From: Streptomyces griseorubiginosus
Lineage (GTDB): Bacteria > Actinomycetota > Actinomycetes > Streptomycetales > Streptomycetaceae
DNA length: 64,000 nucleotides
Direction of reading: 5' to 3'
Assembly (NCBI RefSeq): GCF_001514195.1
Contig: NZ_KQ948735.1
Span: 1,229,413 to 1,293,412 of the forward strand
This document shows, in pieces, positions 16,353-24,284 of this stretch. Position 1 is the first letter of the stretch; every line of letters begins with the position of its first letter. The translations under genes were made by a program, and so were the position numbers. The notes under the pieces were generated by a model, which searched no databases, had not been told where the DNA came from, and saw only the letters and a program-made list of their open reading frames with translations.

Positions 16353-17777
16353 ATGTCAGACAGCTCCCCCCTGCCGCCGGTGCGGCTGCACCCCGAAGCG
16401 GAGCTGGCGCGGGACGCCCTGTCCACGCCCCTGCTCACCCGGGCCGCCCGCCTCGCCCGCTGGGCCGGCGAGGACACCCGGGTCGACGCCGGGGGCGGAC
16501 TCGTCGAGGAACAGCTGCCCGCGGCGGCCTCGGAACTCGGACTGAGCGGAGACGACGCGGCGGCCTGTGCGAGCGAGGCCTGGCGGGTCGCCCTCGACAC
16601 CGGGCTGGTGGAGATCCTCGACGAGGAGGAGGGCACGGTCACCGCGGGCGCCGACCTGGCCCTGCTCACCGGCTCCCCGCAGGACGTGCTCGGGGTGTGG
16701 CTGACCGCGCTGGAGACCGTGCTGGCCGACGCGAGCGTGCCGGACCTCGACGACCTGGTCGACGCCCTGGACGAGGGCGGCGAGGTCGACCTCACCTCCC
16801 TGGACTGGGACCCGCAGGCCGAGCAGGAGTTCCTGGACGGCGTGCTCGGCAACCTCTACCTGCTCACCGTCAGCGAGGACGGACCGGGCGACGGCACCGT
16901 ACCCCTGCCGGCCCTCGCCGCCTCGATGATCGTGCCCAGCGACATGGGCGAGCCCACCAACGACGTCCTGGAGCAGGTCTCCGACGCGATGATGCGGCTC
17001 GACGACCAGTTCCGGATCCTGGAGCCGATCGGCCTGGTGGCGTACCGGCCCGTCGACGAGGCGCTGATGGCGGACGCCGACGAGGAACCCGCCGCGGTCG
17101 TCGACGAGACCGACGTCTCCCGCTACGGCATGGTCCGGCTGACCCCCCTCGGCCTCTACGGCCTGCGCTCGCGCCTGCTGGAGGCGGGGATCGCGGCACC
17201 GGCCGTCGGCGACCTCGCCGACAAGGGCGCGGACGCGCTCCTCGACGGCACCGCCGTCTTCCCGCCGTCCGCCGCCCAGGCCGAGACCGAGCAGTGGCTG
17301 GCCCGCCGTGAACCCCTCGCGGCAGCACGGGAGTTGCTGGGCGCGGCCCGGGGCGCCGACCAGGGCGCGCCGCTGCGCCGGCTGCGGTGTCAGCAGGCCC
17401 TGTCCCTCGTGGGTACGGTCGCGGAGCCCGCGCTGCGGGAGGTTCTCGACGACCCCGAGCTGGGCGGGCTCGCCCGGGTCTGGCTGGTCGAGCGGGGCTT
17501 CGAGGACGTGCCCGCGCCCTCCCAGGACATGGTGTTCTGGCTGACCGTCGACACCATCGCCGCGCAACTGGCCGCGGAGGGCAACTCCGAGGAGCTGCAA
17601 GGGCTGGTCGAGGGACTGGCCCAGCAGCACGGCGGGTTCTTCGCGGCGGCCTGGCGGGTGGACCACCCGGCCACAGCGGACGTGCTGGAGGCGATGGGGC
17701 GGCTGCACCCGGACAAGAAGGTGGCGAAGGAGGCGCGCAAGGCCGCGTTCAAGGCGCGGTCGCAGCAAGGGGGGTGA
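16353..17777 (+). CDS. Acidic hypothetical protein, 474 residues
   Basis: I do not recognise this protein. It is strongly acidic and Leu/Ala-rich, has no signal or membrane segment, and starts with ATG after AGGAGA. The middle (DVLEQVSDAMMRLDDQFRIL) and the C-terminal third (residues about 340-460, RRLRCQQALSLVGTVAEPAL, REVLDDPELGGLARVWLVE) look like short helical repeats of HEAT type. Conserved length and good coding bias argue for a real cytoplasmic protein; the partner is unknown. Confidence 0.65.
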   Translation: MSDSSPLPPVRLHPEAELARDALSTPLLTRAARLARWAGEDTRVDAGGGLVEEQLPAAASELGLSGDDAAACASEAWRVALDTGLVEILDEEEGTVTAGADLALLTGSPQDVLGVWLTALETVLADASVPDLDDLVDALDEGGEVDLTSLDWDPQAEQEFLDGVLGNLYLLTVSEDGPGDGTVPLPALAASMIVPSDMGEPTNDVLEQVSDAMMRLDDQFRILEPIGLVAYRPVDEALMADADEEPAAVVDETDVSRYGMVRLTPLGLYGLRSRLLEAGIAAPAVGDLADKGADALLDGTAVFPPSAAQAETEQWLARREPLAAARELLGAARGADQGAPLRRLRCQQALSLVGTVAEPALREVLDDPELGGLARVWLVERGFEDVPAPSQDMVFWLTVDTIAAQLAAEGNSEELQGLVEGLAQQHGGFFAAAWRVDHPATADVLEAMGRLHPDKKVAKEARKAAFKARSQQGG

Positions 17778-17805
17778 CCGCAGGGGGCGGCTGCGGGTGT
17801 GCGGG

Positions 17806-17836
17806 GCTGAGCGCGCAGTTCCCCGTGCCCCTAAAG
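17806..17836 (+). repeat. Degenerate copy of the dispersed intergenic element
   Basis: GCGCAGTTCCCCGTGCCCCT differs by one base from the core of the element found intact at 35300, 35375, 51330 and 57169. It lies between the acidic hypothetical gene and phoX. Confidence 0.55.
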
Positions 17837-17863
17837 GAATCCCCATCCCACGGTTTTGAATCA

Positions 17864-17910
17864 TTCAAGCCGATTCATGGAGTCCTTCCCTCGTTCAACT
17901 CGTGTTCAGA
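17864..17910 (+). promoter_or_regulatory. PHO-box-like array upstream of phoX
   Basis: TTCA half-sites occur at 17864, 17874, 17894 and 17905, spaced 10, 20 and 11 bp, on one face of the helix. The last two form GTTCAAC-TCGT-GTTCAGA, close to the Streptomyces PhoP direct repeat GTTCACC-N4-GTTCACC. A PhoP site would fit a phosphatase gene. Confidence 0.45.
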
Positions 17911-17984
17911 CATGGGCGAGACGGTTGCGCCGATTCGAGGTCCCCCACCCTCCACGGCGTTCACCCACCGTCTCAGGAGACACC

Positions 17985-19430
17985 ATGTCGCTCACCCGCA
18001 GGGACTTTGCCGCGAAAACCGCGATCACCGGTGCCGGTGTGGCGCTGGCGGGCACGGTCGGCGCCCTCGCCACCGCACCCAACGCGCTCGCCGCGACCGA
18101 CGTCGAGAGCGAGGGCGCGCAGACCGCGGGCGCCCACCACGGTGTCGGCTACGGTCCGCTCATCGCCGACCCGCAGGGCCTGCTCGCGCTGCCCGCCGGA
18201 TTCACGTACAAGGTCATCACCTACAGCGGCAGGACCAAGCTGGAGTCGGGTGAGTTCACCCCCTCCAACCACGACGGCACGGCCACCTTCTGCGGTCCCC
18301 GCGGGGCGACCCTCCTGGTCAACAACCACGAGCTCAAGGGCCCGCGTGCCAACTGGCCCCACCCCGTGCCGCTCACCGAGGGCCTCGTCTACGACCCCGC
18401 CGCCTCCGGTGGCTGCACGGTCGTCGAGGTCCGCCACGGACATGTCGCCGAGTGGGTCGGCATCGCCGGCACCTCCACCAACTGCGCGGGCGGCACCACT
18501 CCTTGGGGCACCTGGCTCACCGGCGAGGAGACCGAGGACAAGGCCGGCCAGAACGGCATGACCAAGGACCACGGCTACATCTTCGAGGTCGACCCCGAGG
18601 ACCGCCGCGCCAACCGCGACCCCAAGCCCGTCAAGGCGTTCGGCCGGTACGCCCACGAGGCGGTCGTCATCGACCCCAAGCGCGGCCACGCCTACCTGAC
18701 CGAGGACGCCTCCGGCCCCAACGGCCTGCTCTTCCGCTGGACCCCGCCGGCGGGCTTCCACCACGGCCGCGGCAAGCTGCGCACCCTCGCCGACGACGCG
18801 GGGGTCCTTCAGGCCTTCAAGTGCTTCGACTCCGGCGGCAAGTTCGTGGACGACCTCTCCCGCGCCACGAAGATCGGCACGGTGTACGGCGTGGACTGGG
18901 TGGACGTCCCCGACCGTGACGCGAGGACGACCTCCGTCCGCAAGCAGTTCACCACCGGCCAGGTCACCCGCGCCCGCAAGCTCGAGGGCATGTGGTGGGG
19001 CGACGGCGGCGCGTACGTCGTCTCCTCGTACGCCCGTGAGGAGAGCCCCGTCCAGCACGACGGCCAGGTCTGGTTCTACGACCCCAAGCGCCGCACCCTG
19101 ACCCTGAAGGTCCTCCTCGGCGTGAACCCGGACCCGTCCCAGGAGGGCGCCTTCGACGGTCCCGACAACATCACCGTCTCCCCGTACGGCGGTCTCGTCA
19201 TCGCCGAGGACGGCGAGGGCGTCCAGCACCTGTTCGGCGCCACGGAGAGCGGCCGCACCTACCCGATCGCCCGCAACGAACTGAACATCGGCACCGAAGA
19301 GGAGCCCGAGTACAGCGAGTTCACCGGCGTCACCTTCTCACCCGACGGAAAGACGCTGTACGCCAACATCCAGACCCCGGGAATCATGCTGGCGATCACG
19401 GGGCCGTGGAAGCGGCAGAAGCGCGGCTGA
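17985..19430 (+). CDS. phoX: PhoX-family alkaline phosphatase, Tat-exported
   Basis: This 481-residue protein begins with a twin-arginine signal (SLTRRDFAAK, hydrophobic to about residue 35, cleavage near PNALAA). The body is the PhoX/DUF839 propeller (NNHELKGPRANWPHPVPLTE, GGTTPWGTWLTGEETEDKAG, AYLTEDASGPNGLLFRWTPP). PhoX enzymes bind Ca and Fe and release phosphate from phosphomonoesters outside the cell. The ATG at 17985 was chosen for the signal peptide and AGGAGA upstream. PHO-like repeats upstream suggest phosphate-starvation control. Confidence 0.87.
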   Translation: MSLTRRDFAAKTAITGAGVALAGTVGALATAPNALAATDVESEGAQTAGAHHGVGYGPLIADPQGLLALPAGFTYKVITYSGRTKLESGEFTPSNHDGTATFCGPRGATLLVNNHELKGPRANWPHPVPLTEGLVYDPAASGGCTVVEVRHGHVAEWVGIAGTSTNCAGGTTPWGTWLTGEETEDKAGQNGMTKDHGYIFEVDPEDRRANRDPKPVKAFGRYAHEAVVIDPKRGHAYLTEDASGPNGLLFRWTPPAGFHHGRGKLRTLADDAGVLQAFKCFDSGGKFVDDLSRATKIGTVYGVDWVDVPDRDARTTSVRKQFTTGQVTRARKLEGMWWGDGGAYVVSSYAREESPVQHDGQVWFYDPKRRTLTLKVLLGVNPDPSQEGAFDGPDNITVSPYGGLVIAEDGEGVQHLFGATESGRTYPIARNELNIGTEEEPEYSEFTGVTFSPDGKTLYANIQTPGIMLAITGPWKRQKRG

Positions 19431-19474
19431 CCGGGCTGGGCTTAATTCGCTCGCTCCATCTGAGTCGCGCCTCC

Positions 19475-19480
19475 TACAGT
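19475..19480 (+). promoter_or_regulatory. Candidate -10 box for the Y RNA transcript
   Basis: TACAGT lies about 20 nt before the first base-paired nucleotide of the first Y-like RNA. The -35 region is weak. No other promoter fits in the 13 nt between the two RNAs, so they are probably transcribed together. Confidence 0.35.
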
Positions 19481-19495
19481 GAGATCACGACAACG

Positions 19496-19575
19496 CACCT
19501 CCCGGTGCGAAGACGGCGGCTACTTCTCTCTCAAAGAAACCGATGCCGCCGTCGAATTGATCTCGGGAGGCGCGG
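19496..19575 (+). ncRNA. Y RNA-like RNA 1 (no tRNA-like module)
   Basis: The sequence folds into one interrupted hairpin: lower stem CCTCCCG/CGGGAGG (19498-19504 with 19564-19570), an internal loop (GTGCGAA opposite GAATTGATCT), an upper 9-bp stem GACGGCGGC/GCCGCCGTC (19512-19520 with 19545-19553) and a 24-nt pyrimidine-rich loop. The strand GGTGCGAAG and the facing TTGAT match the conserved Ro60-binding stem of Y RNAs as I know it. It stands beside a Ro60 gene and shares CCCGGTGCG and GA(T/C)CTCGGG with the next RNA. Ends are approximate. Confidence 0.72.
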
Positions 19576-19583
19576 CTCAAGGT

Positions 19584-19733
19584 GGGTGCCCGGTGCGCAG
19601 GCAGCGGATACTTCGGGAACTGATGAGGGAAACCTCGTGCGGGTTCGAATCCCGCCATCGACTCAGGTCGATGTGGCGGAACGGCAGACGCGCCAGTTAA
19701 AAGCACCGCAGCCGACTTCGACCTCGGGCACCC
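19584..19733 (+). ncRNA. yrlA: YrlA-type Y RNA with permuted tRNA-like module
   Basis: The ends form the Ro-binding stem: GGGTGCCCG (19584-19592) pairs with CGGGCACCC (19725-19733), and GGCAGCGG (19600-19607) with CCGCAGCC (19706-19713). Inside lies a tRNA mimic in permuted order: a short arm GAGG-GAAA-CCTC (19625-19636), a perfect T-arm GCGGG-TTCGAAT-CCCGC (19639-19655), acceptor strand CATCGAC (19656-19662), a TCAG loop, acceptor partner GTCGATG (19667-19673), then TG and a D-arm GCG-GAACGGCAGA-CGC (19676-19691). The acceptor end is closed, so it cannot be charged. Bacterial YrlA RNAs are known tRNA mimics encoded next to Ro60. Confidence 0.85.
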
Positions 19734-19785
19734 TCCTTTCGCCGTGTCTCCCTCCGGAACAGCAATGAATTCGGGGGAATTCACC

Positions 19786-21366
19786 ATGGCGCGATTCAAC
19801 AAGAAGGCCGCACGGGCGCACCCCGTCTCGCGGGTGACCTCGACCGGACGCATTCTGCGGACTTATGAGGGCGGCCGGGGCCTTGAGCGTGACGCGCGCT
19901 CCGAGCTTTTTCTGCTCGCGGTCTCCAACTTCGTCTCCCAGCAGACCTTTTACGAGTCCGGCGCCGACCGCGACGACCGTTTCGCGTGCCTCGTGCGCGA
20001 ACTCGCCGTCACCGACCCCGCCTGGACCGCCGGCCTGCTCGGCTGGCTGCGCGGCGAGGGCAACCTCCGTACCGCCTCCCTCGTGGGTGCCGCCGAGTAC
20101 GTCAAGGCGCGTCTCGACGCGGGCACGACCGAGGGCCCCTCGAACCGGCAGGTCGTGGACTCCGTGCTCCAGCGGCCCGACGAGCCCGGCGAGTTCCTCG
20201 GGTACTGGACCTCGCGCCACGGCCGTAACCTCCCCAAGCCCGTCAAGCGGGGCGTCGCCGACGCCGTACGCCGGCTGTACAGCGGCAGGTCGCTGCTGAA
20301 GTACGACACCGCGTCCAAGGGCTACCGCTTCGGCGACATCCTCAACCTTGTGCACGCGGTCCCGGACCCGGACAAGCCGTGGCAGAGCGAGCTGTTCGAG
20401 TACGCCCTCGACCGCCGGCACCACCCCGACACCGCCGTACCGCCCGCATCGAGCCGGGTCCTGACCGCGCACCGTGAGCTGATGGCGCTGCCGGTCGAGG
20501 CACGGCGGGCCGTGGTCACGTCGGAGGGCGGTGCCGAACGGCTGGCCGCGGCCGGCATGACCTGGGAGGCGCTGGCGGGCTGGCTCCAGGGCCCGATGGA
20601 CAAGGCGGCCTGGGAGGCCGTGATCCCGTCCATGGGTGCGATGGCACTGGTCAGGAACCTCCGCAACTTCGACGAGGCCGGAGTCTCCGACGAGGTCGCC
20701 GAGCAGGTGGCGGCGAGGATCAGCGACCCGGCGGAGGTCGTACGGTCGCGCCAGTTCCCGTTCCGGTACCTCGCCGCGTACAAGCACGCGCCCTCGCTGC
20801 GCTGGTCCCACCCGCTGGAGCAGGCGCTCGGCCACTCGCTGGCGAACGTGCCCGCGCTGCCCGGCCGGACCCTGGTCCTGGTGGACCGCTCGGGTTCGAT
20901 GTGGGCGCGGCTGTCCGACCGCTCGCAGCTCAACCGGGCCGACGCGGCAGCGATCTTCGGCACGGCGCTCGCGCTGCGCGCCGAGGACGCGGACCTCGTC
21001 GAGTTCGGTACCACGAACCGGCGGCTCGCGATCGGCCGGGGCGAGTCGGCGCTGAAGATCCTCGGTCGCTTCGGCGACCTGGGCGGCACCGACACCACCT
21101 CGGCGATCCGCGCGCACTACCGGGGCCAGGACCGGGTGCTGATCGTCACCGACGAGCAGTACACCTACCACCGGCAGGGCGGCCCGACCGAGCAGGTCCC
21201 CGCCGACGTGCCGGTCTACACCTGGAACCTCGCCGGCTACCGGGCGGGCCACGGCCCCTCCGGCACCGGCAACCGGCACACCTTCGGAGGCCTCTCGGAC
21301 GCGGCCTTCCGGATGGTTCCGCTGCTCGAGGCGGCCCAGGACGCCGACTGGCCCTGGGCGGCCTGA
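19786..21366 (+). CDS. rsr: Ro60 orthologue (Rsr), TROVE-domain RNA-binding protein
   Basis: This 526-residue protein has an N-terminal TROVE HEAT-repeat ring (residues about 15-350; LLAVSNFVSQQTFYESGADR, LTAHRELMALPVEARRAVVT) and a C-terminal von Willebrand A domain with an intact MIDAS motif DRSGSM near residue 369. Ro60 rings bind misfolded RNA ends in the channel and Y RNA on the rim; in Deinococcus the Y RNA tethers the ring to polynucleotide phosphorylase for RNA decay, and YrlA is known in Salmonella and mycobacteria. The ATG at 19786 gives the usual MARFNKK start. Two Y-like RNAs lie immediately upstream on the same strand. No rtcA/rtcB RNA-repair genes are adjacent. Confidence 0.93.
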   Translation: MARFNKKAARAHPVSRVTSTGRILRTYEGGRGLERDARSELFLLAVSNFVSQQTFYESGADRDDRFACLVRELAVTDPAWTAGLLGWLRGEGNLRTASLVGAAEYVKARLDAGTTEGPSNRQVVDSVLQRPDEPGEFLGYWTSRHGRNLPKPVKRGVADAVRRLYSGRSLLKYDTASKGYRFGDILNLVHAVPDPDKPWQSELFEYALDRRHHPDTAVPPASSRVLTAHRELMALPVEARRAVVTSEGGAERLAAAGMTWEALAGWLQGPMDKAAWEAVIPSMGAMALVRNLRNFDEAGVSDEVAEQVAARISDPAEVVRSRQFPFRYLAAYKHAPSLRWSHPLEQALGHSLANVPALPGRTLVLVDRSGSMWARLSDRSQLNRADAAAIFGTALALRAEDADLVEFGTTNRRLAIGRGESALKILGRFGDLGGTDTTSAIRAHYRGQDRVLIVTDEQYTYHRQGGPTEQVPADVPVYTWNLAGYRAGHGPSGTGNRHTFGGLSDAAFRMVPLLEAAQDADWPWAA

Positions 21367-21375
21367 GCCCCGAGC

Positions 21376-21405
21376 GTGGCCCGCACTCACGGGGGTGCGG
21401 GCCAC
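21376..21405 (+). terminator. Terminator after the Ro60 gene
   Basis: GTGGCCCGCAC and its perfect complement form an 11-bp stem with an 8-nt loop, 10 nt after the stop codon. There is no T run, as is common in Streptomyces. Confidence 0.7.
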
Positions 21406-21414
21406 ACCCATGCC

Positions 21415-21447
21415 TTGCCGGACGACCTACTGACATCTAACATTTCA
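21415..21447 (+). promoter_or_regulatory. Leaderless promoter with overlapping operator before the GntR gene
   Basis: TTGCCG (21415-21420), a 17-bp spacer and TAACAT (21438-21443) lie 8 nt before the ATG, with no ribosome site. The imperfect palindrome TGACAT-CTAAC-ATTTCA (21431-21447) overlaps the -10, a plausible autoregulatory site. Confidence 0.5.
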
Positions 21448-21451
21448 GTTC

Positions 21452-22099
21452 ATGAAGGCCATCCGACCGCTCGCCCGCACCCTGCTCAGGGACCAGGCCT
21501 ACGCGTCCATCCGGGACGCCATCGTGGCCGGGGAGATCGAGCCCGGGGCCGTGGTGCGGGACGCGGAGCTCGCCGAGCGGCTCGGGCTGTCCCGGGCGCC
21601 GGTGCGGGAGGCCTTCGCCCGGCTGGTGGACGAGGGGCTGCTGGAGAGCAAGCCGCAGAGCTACACCCGGGTGACCCGGGTCGACGCCGCCGAGGTGCGG
21701 GACGCCGCCGCCGTGGTCGGCGCCATGCACGAACTGGTCACCCGGGTCGCCGTACCGCGCCTGTTCGCCGCCGACATCGAGACCATGCGCGCGGCCAACG
21801 CACGCTTCGCGGCCGCCGTCGCCGCCGGTGACGTGGACGAGGCCCTGCACGCCGACGACGACCTCCACGACGTCCTGGTCCGCGTCAGCGGCAACCGCGC
21901 GGCCGCCGCCACCGCCGCCCGCTACACCCCCCTCATCCGCCGCTTGGAGCGCCGGCGCTTCGGCGAGGGCGGCACCTGCCGTTCGGCGAACCTGCACGAC
22001 CGGCTGATCGAGGCCTGCGCCGCGGGTGACGTCGACCAGGCCGTCGACATCACGGCGGAGATCTGGCGAGGGCTTGCCGAGCTCGCCGACAGCGACTGA
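21452..22099 (+). CDS. GntR-family (FCD) transcriptional regulator
   Basis: This 215-residue regulator has an N-terminal winged helix ([40 protein letters not shown]) and a C-terminal FCD ligand domain ([27 protein letters not shown]). FCD-type GntR proteins usually sense small acids or amino acids. It starts 14 nt before the ACC deaminase gene on the same strand, so it most likely controls that gene and itself. Confidence 0.88.
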   Translation: MKAIRPLARTLLRDQAYASIRDAIVAGEIEPGAVVRDAELAERLGLSRAPVREAFARLVDEGLLESKPQSYTRVTRVDAAEVRDAAAVVGAMHELVTRVAVPRLFAADIETMRAANARFAAAVAAGDVDEALHADDDLHDVLVRVSGNRAAAATAARYTPLIRRLERRRFGEGGTCRSANLHDRLIEACAAGDVDQAVDITAEIWRGLAELADSD

Positions 22100-22113
22100 C
22101 CCGGGAGGACCCC

Positions 22114-23139
22114 ATGGCACGCAAGTCCCTTGCCTCGTACGACCGTTACCCCCTGCTCTTCGGGCCGTCCCCGGTGCACCCGCTGGAGCGGCTCACCGCG
22201 CACCTCGGCGGCGCCGCGCTGTGGGCCAAGCGGGAGGACTGCAACTCCGGGATCGCGTACGGCGGCAACAAGACCCGCAAGCTGGAGTACCTGGTTGCCG
22301 ACGCCCTCGCCCAGGGCTGCGACACCCTCGTCTCGATCGGCGGCGTCCAGTCCAACCACACCCGCCAGGTGGCCGCCGTCGCGGCCCGGGCCGGGCTCAA
22401 GTGCGTGCTCGTGCAGGAGAGTTGGGTGGACTGGCCGGACGCGGTGTACGACAAGGTCGGCAACATCCTGATCAGCCGGCTCGCCGGGGCCGACGTACGC
22501 CTGGTGAAGGCCGGGTTCGGGATCGGGTTCAAGGAGAGCTGGGAGCAGGCGCTCCGGGACGTCGAGGAGTCCGGCGGGAAGCCGTACGCCATCCCGGCCG
22601 GCGCCTCCGACCACCCGCTCGGGGGTCTCGGCTTCGCCGGGTGGGCGTACGAGGTCGCCGACCAGGAACGGGAGTTGGGCGTCTTCTTCGACACGGTCGT
22701 GGTCTGCTCGGTGACCGGCTCCACCCAGGCCGGCATGGTCGCCGGGTTCCGCGCACTGGAGCAGGCCGGGGGCCGTCCCCGCCGGGTCCTCGGCATCGAC
22801 GCCTCCGCGAAGCCCGTCGCCACCCGGGAGCAGATCGCGCGGATCGCCCACAACACGGGGCAACTCATCGGCGTCGAGAAGGAGTTGACGGAGGCGGACG
22901 TCGAGCTCGACGAGCGCTACCACGCCGGCGTGTACGGCATCCCCGACGAGACCACCCTCAGCGCGATGCGCCTCGCCGCCCGCACCGAGGGCATGGTCAC
23001 CGACCCGGTCTACGAGGGCAAGTCCATGGCCGGAATGATCGACCTCGTCGAGCGCGGGGAGATCGGCCCCGAGTCCACGGTGCTGTACGCCCACCTCGGC
23101 GGGCAGCCTGCGCTCAACGGGTACAGCGCGCTGTTCTGA
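22114..23139 (+). CDS. acdS: 1-aminocyclopropane-1-carboxylate deaminase
   Basis: This 341-residue PLP enzyme of the Trp-synthase-beta fold opens the ring of ACC, the plant ethylene precursor, to 2-oxobutyrate and ammonia. The PLP lysine is in [11 protein letters not shown] and the nucleophile serine in [11 protein letters not shown]. The residues that separate true AcdS from D-cysteine desulfhydrase are the AcdS type: Glu in [10 protein letters not shown] and Leu in [13 protein letters not shown]. The length is normal. The preceding GntR gene suggests inducible control. Confidence 0.9.
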   Translation: MARKSLASYDRYPLLFGPSPVHPLERLTAHLGGAALWAKREDCNSGIAYGGNKTRKLEYLVADALAQGCDTLVSIGGVQSNHTRQVAAVAARAGLKCVLVQESWVDWPDAVYDKVGNILISRLAGADVRLVKAGFGIGFKESWEQALRDVEESGGKPYAIPAGASDHPLGGLGFAGWAYEVADQERELGVFFDTVVVCSVTGSTQAGMVAGFRALEQAGGRPRRVLGIDASAKPVATREQIARIAHNTGQLIGVEKELTEADVELDERYHAGVYGIPDETTLSAMRLAARTEGMVTDPVYEGKSMAGMIDLVERGEIGPESTVLYAHLGGQPALNGYSALF

Positions 23140-23204
23140 CGGCGGCGACGGGGCGCCGGCGATGGGACGGCGGACCCGTGCCGGGCTGCCTTCGGGTGGC
23201 TGGA

Positions 23205-23210
23205 TACAGT
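23205..23210 (+). promoter_or_regulatory. -10 box for a leaderless lacI-type gene
   Basis: TACAGT is exactly 7 nt before the ATG at 23218, with no Shine-Dalgarno sequence, which decides that start over the in-frame GTG at 23209. Confidence 0.5.
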
Positions 23211-23217
23211 GCACGGC

Positions 23218-24255
23218 ATGTGGACCGAGCAACAGCGGGAGCCGAGGGGGCGGGCGGCCGGAGGGCCCCGGCGTCGGGCCACCATCCATGACGTCGCGGA
23301 GCTGGCGGGAGTCTCCCGGCAGACGGTCTCCCGGGCCGTCAACGACAAGGGCGAGATAGATCCCGGCACCAAGGCGCGGGTGCTGGAGGCCGTGCGGACG
23401 CTGGACTACCGGCCGAGCCGGTTCGCGCGCGGGCTGGTCCGGAAGGGCACGGTCACCGCGGGACTGGTCATCCCGGATCTGATGAACCCGTTCTATCCCG
23501 AGGTCGCGGCCGGGGTCCTGGAGGCCGCCGAGGAGCGTGGCTGGCAGGTCGTGGTGTGGGACACCCGCACCGACGGGGCCAGGGAGCGCGAGGCGCTCAC
23601 GGTGCTGTCGCACCAGGTGGACGCGGTCATGGGCTATCTCAGGAACGACGACGAGGTGCTCGGCCGGTACCTCGGCGGGATGCCCCTCGTCCTGCTGGAA
23701 CGCGGCCCCGAGCAGACCCGGTTCGCGGCCGTCGGCGTCGATGCGGACGCGGGGCTCGAACAGGGCATCGCGCATCTGGTCCGGGCCGGGCACCGGCGGA
23801 TCGGCATGCTCGACGGCGACCGGCCCGTCCCTGGCGCCCGCCGTACGGCCTTCCTCGCCGAGGCCCGGCGGCACGGACTGCCGGTCGACGACAGCTGGAT
23901 CGTGATGTCCGACCAGCACAGTGTGGCGGGCGGCGAGGTGGCCATGGACCGGCTGCTCGACGCCCGGCCGCAGGTCACCGCGGTGTTCGGCTTCAACGAC
24001 CTCATCGCGGTCGGCGCGATGCGAGCCGCCCGGCGCCGGGGCCGCCGGGTGCCGGAGGACCTGGCCGTGCTGGGCTTCGACGGGCTCGCGCTGAGCGAAC
24101 TGGTGGAGCCCGCCCTCACCACCCTCCACCTCGACAAGCGCCGCCTCGGCCGACTGGCCGTCGAGCAGGTGGCCCGCCTGAGGTCCGGCGAGGAGCCCCT
24201 GACCGGCCCGGACGCATGGCTGGTACCGGAGCTGGTGGTACGGGCTTCGGCCTGA
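23218..24255 (+). CDS. LacI-family transcriptional regulator
   Basis: This 345-residue repressor has the LacI helix-turn-helix (ATIHDVAELAGVSRQTVSRA, residues about 22-65) and a periplasmic-binding-type sugar domain (GLVIPDLMNPFYPEVAAGVL, GHRRIGMLDGDRPVPGARR). It is convergent with the aldose-1-epimerase gene across a 29-nt gap. Its target is not evident: the neighbouring operon already has its own LacI proteins, so it may act elsewhere or on the fructose importer. Confidence 0.85.
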   Translation: MWTEQQREPRGRAAGGPRRRATIHDVAELAGVSRQTVSRAVNDKGEIDPGTKARVLEAVRTLDYRPSRFARGLVRKGTVTAGLVIPDLMNPFYPEVAAGVLEAAEERGWQVVVWDTRTDGAREREALTVLSHQVDAVMGYLRNDDEVLGRYLGGMPLVLLERGPEQTRFAAVGVDADAGLEQGIAHLVRAGHRRIGMLDGDRPVPGARRTAFLAEARRHGLPVDDSWIVMSDQHSVAGGEVAMDRLLDARPQVTAVFGFNDLIAVGAMRAARRRGRRVPEDLAVLGFDGLALSELVEPALTTLHLDKRRLGRLAVEQVARLRSGEEPLTGPDAWLVPELVVRASA

Positions 24256-24284
24256 GCGCGCTCAGGGGCTCTACGGGCTCCGGC

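Noticed and set aside
19639..19702. A tRNA-Leu-like gene or pseudogene
   Set aside because: T-arm and D-arm are present but in permuted order, the acceptor stem is closed by a TCAG loop and there is no anticodon arm. It is part of the Y RNA.
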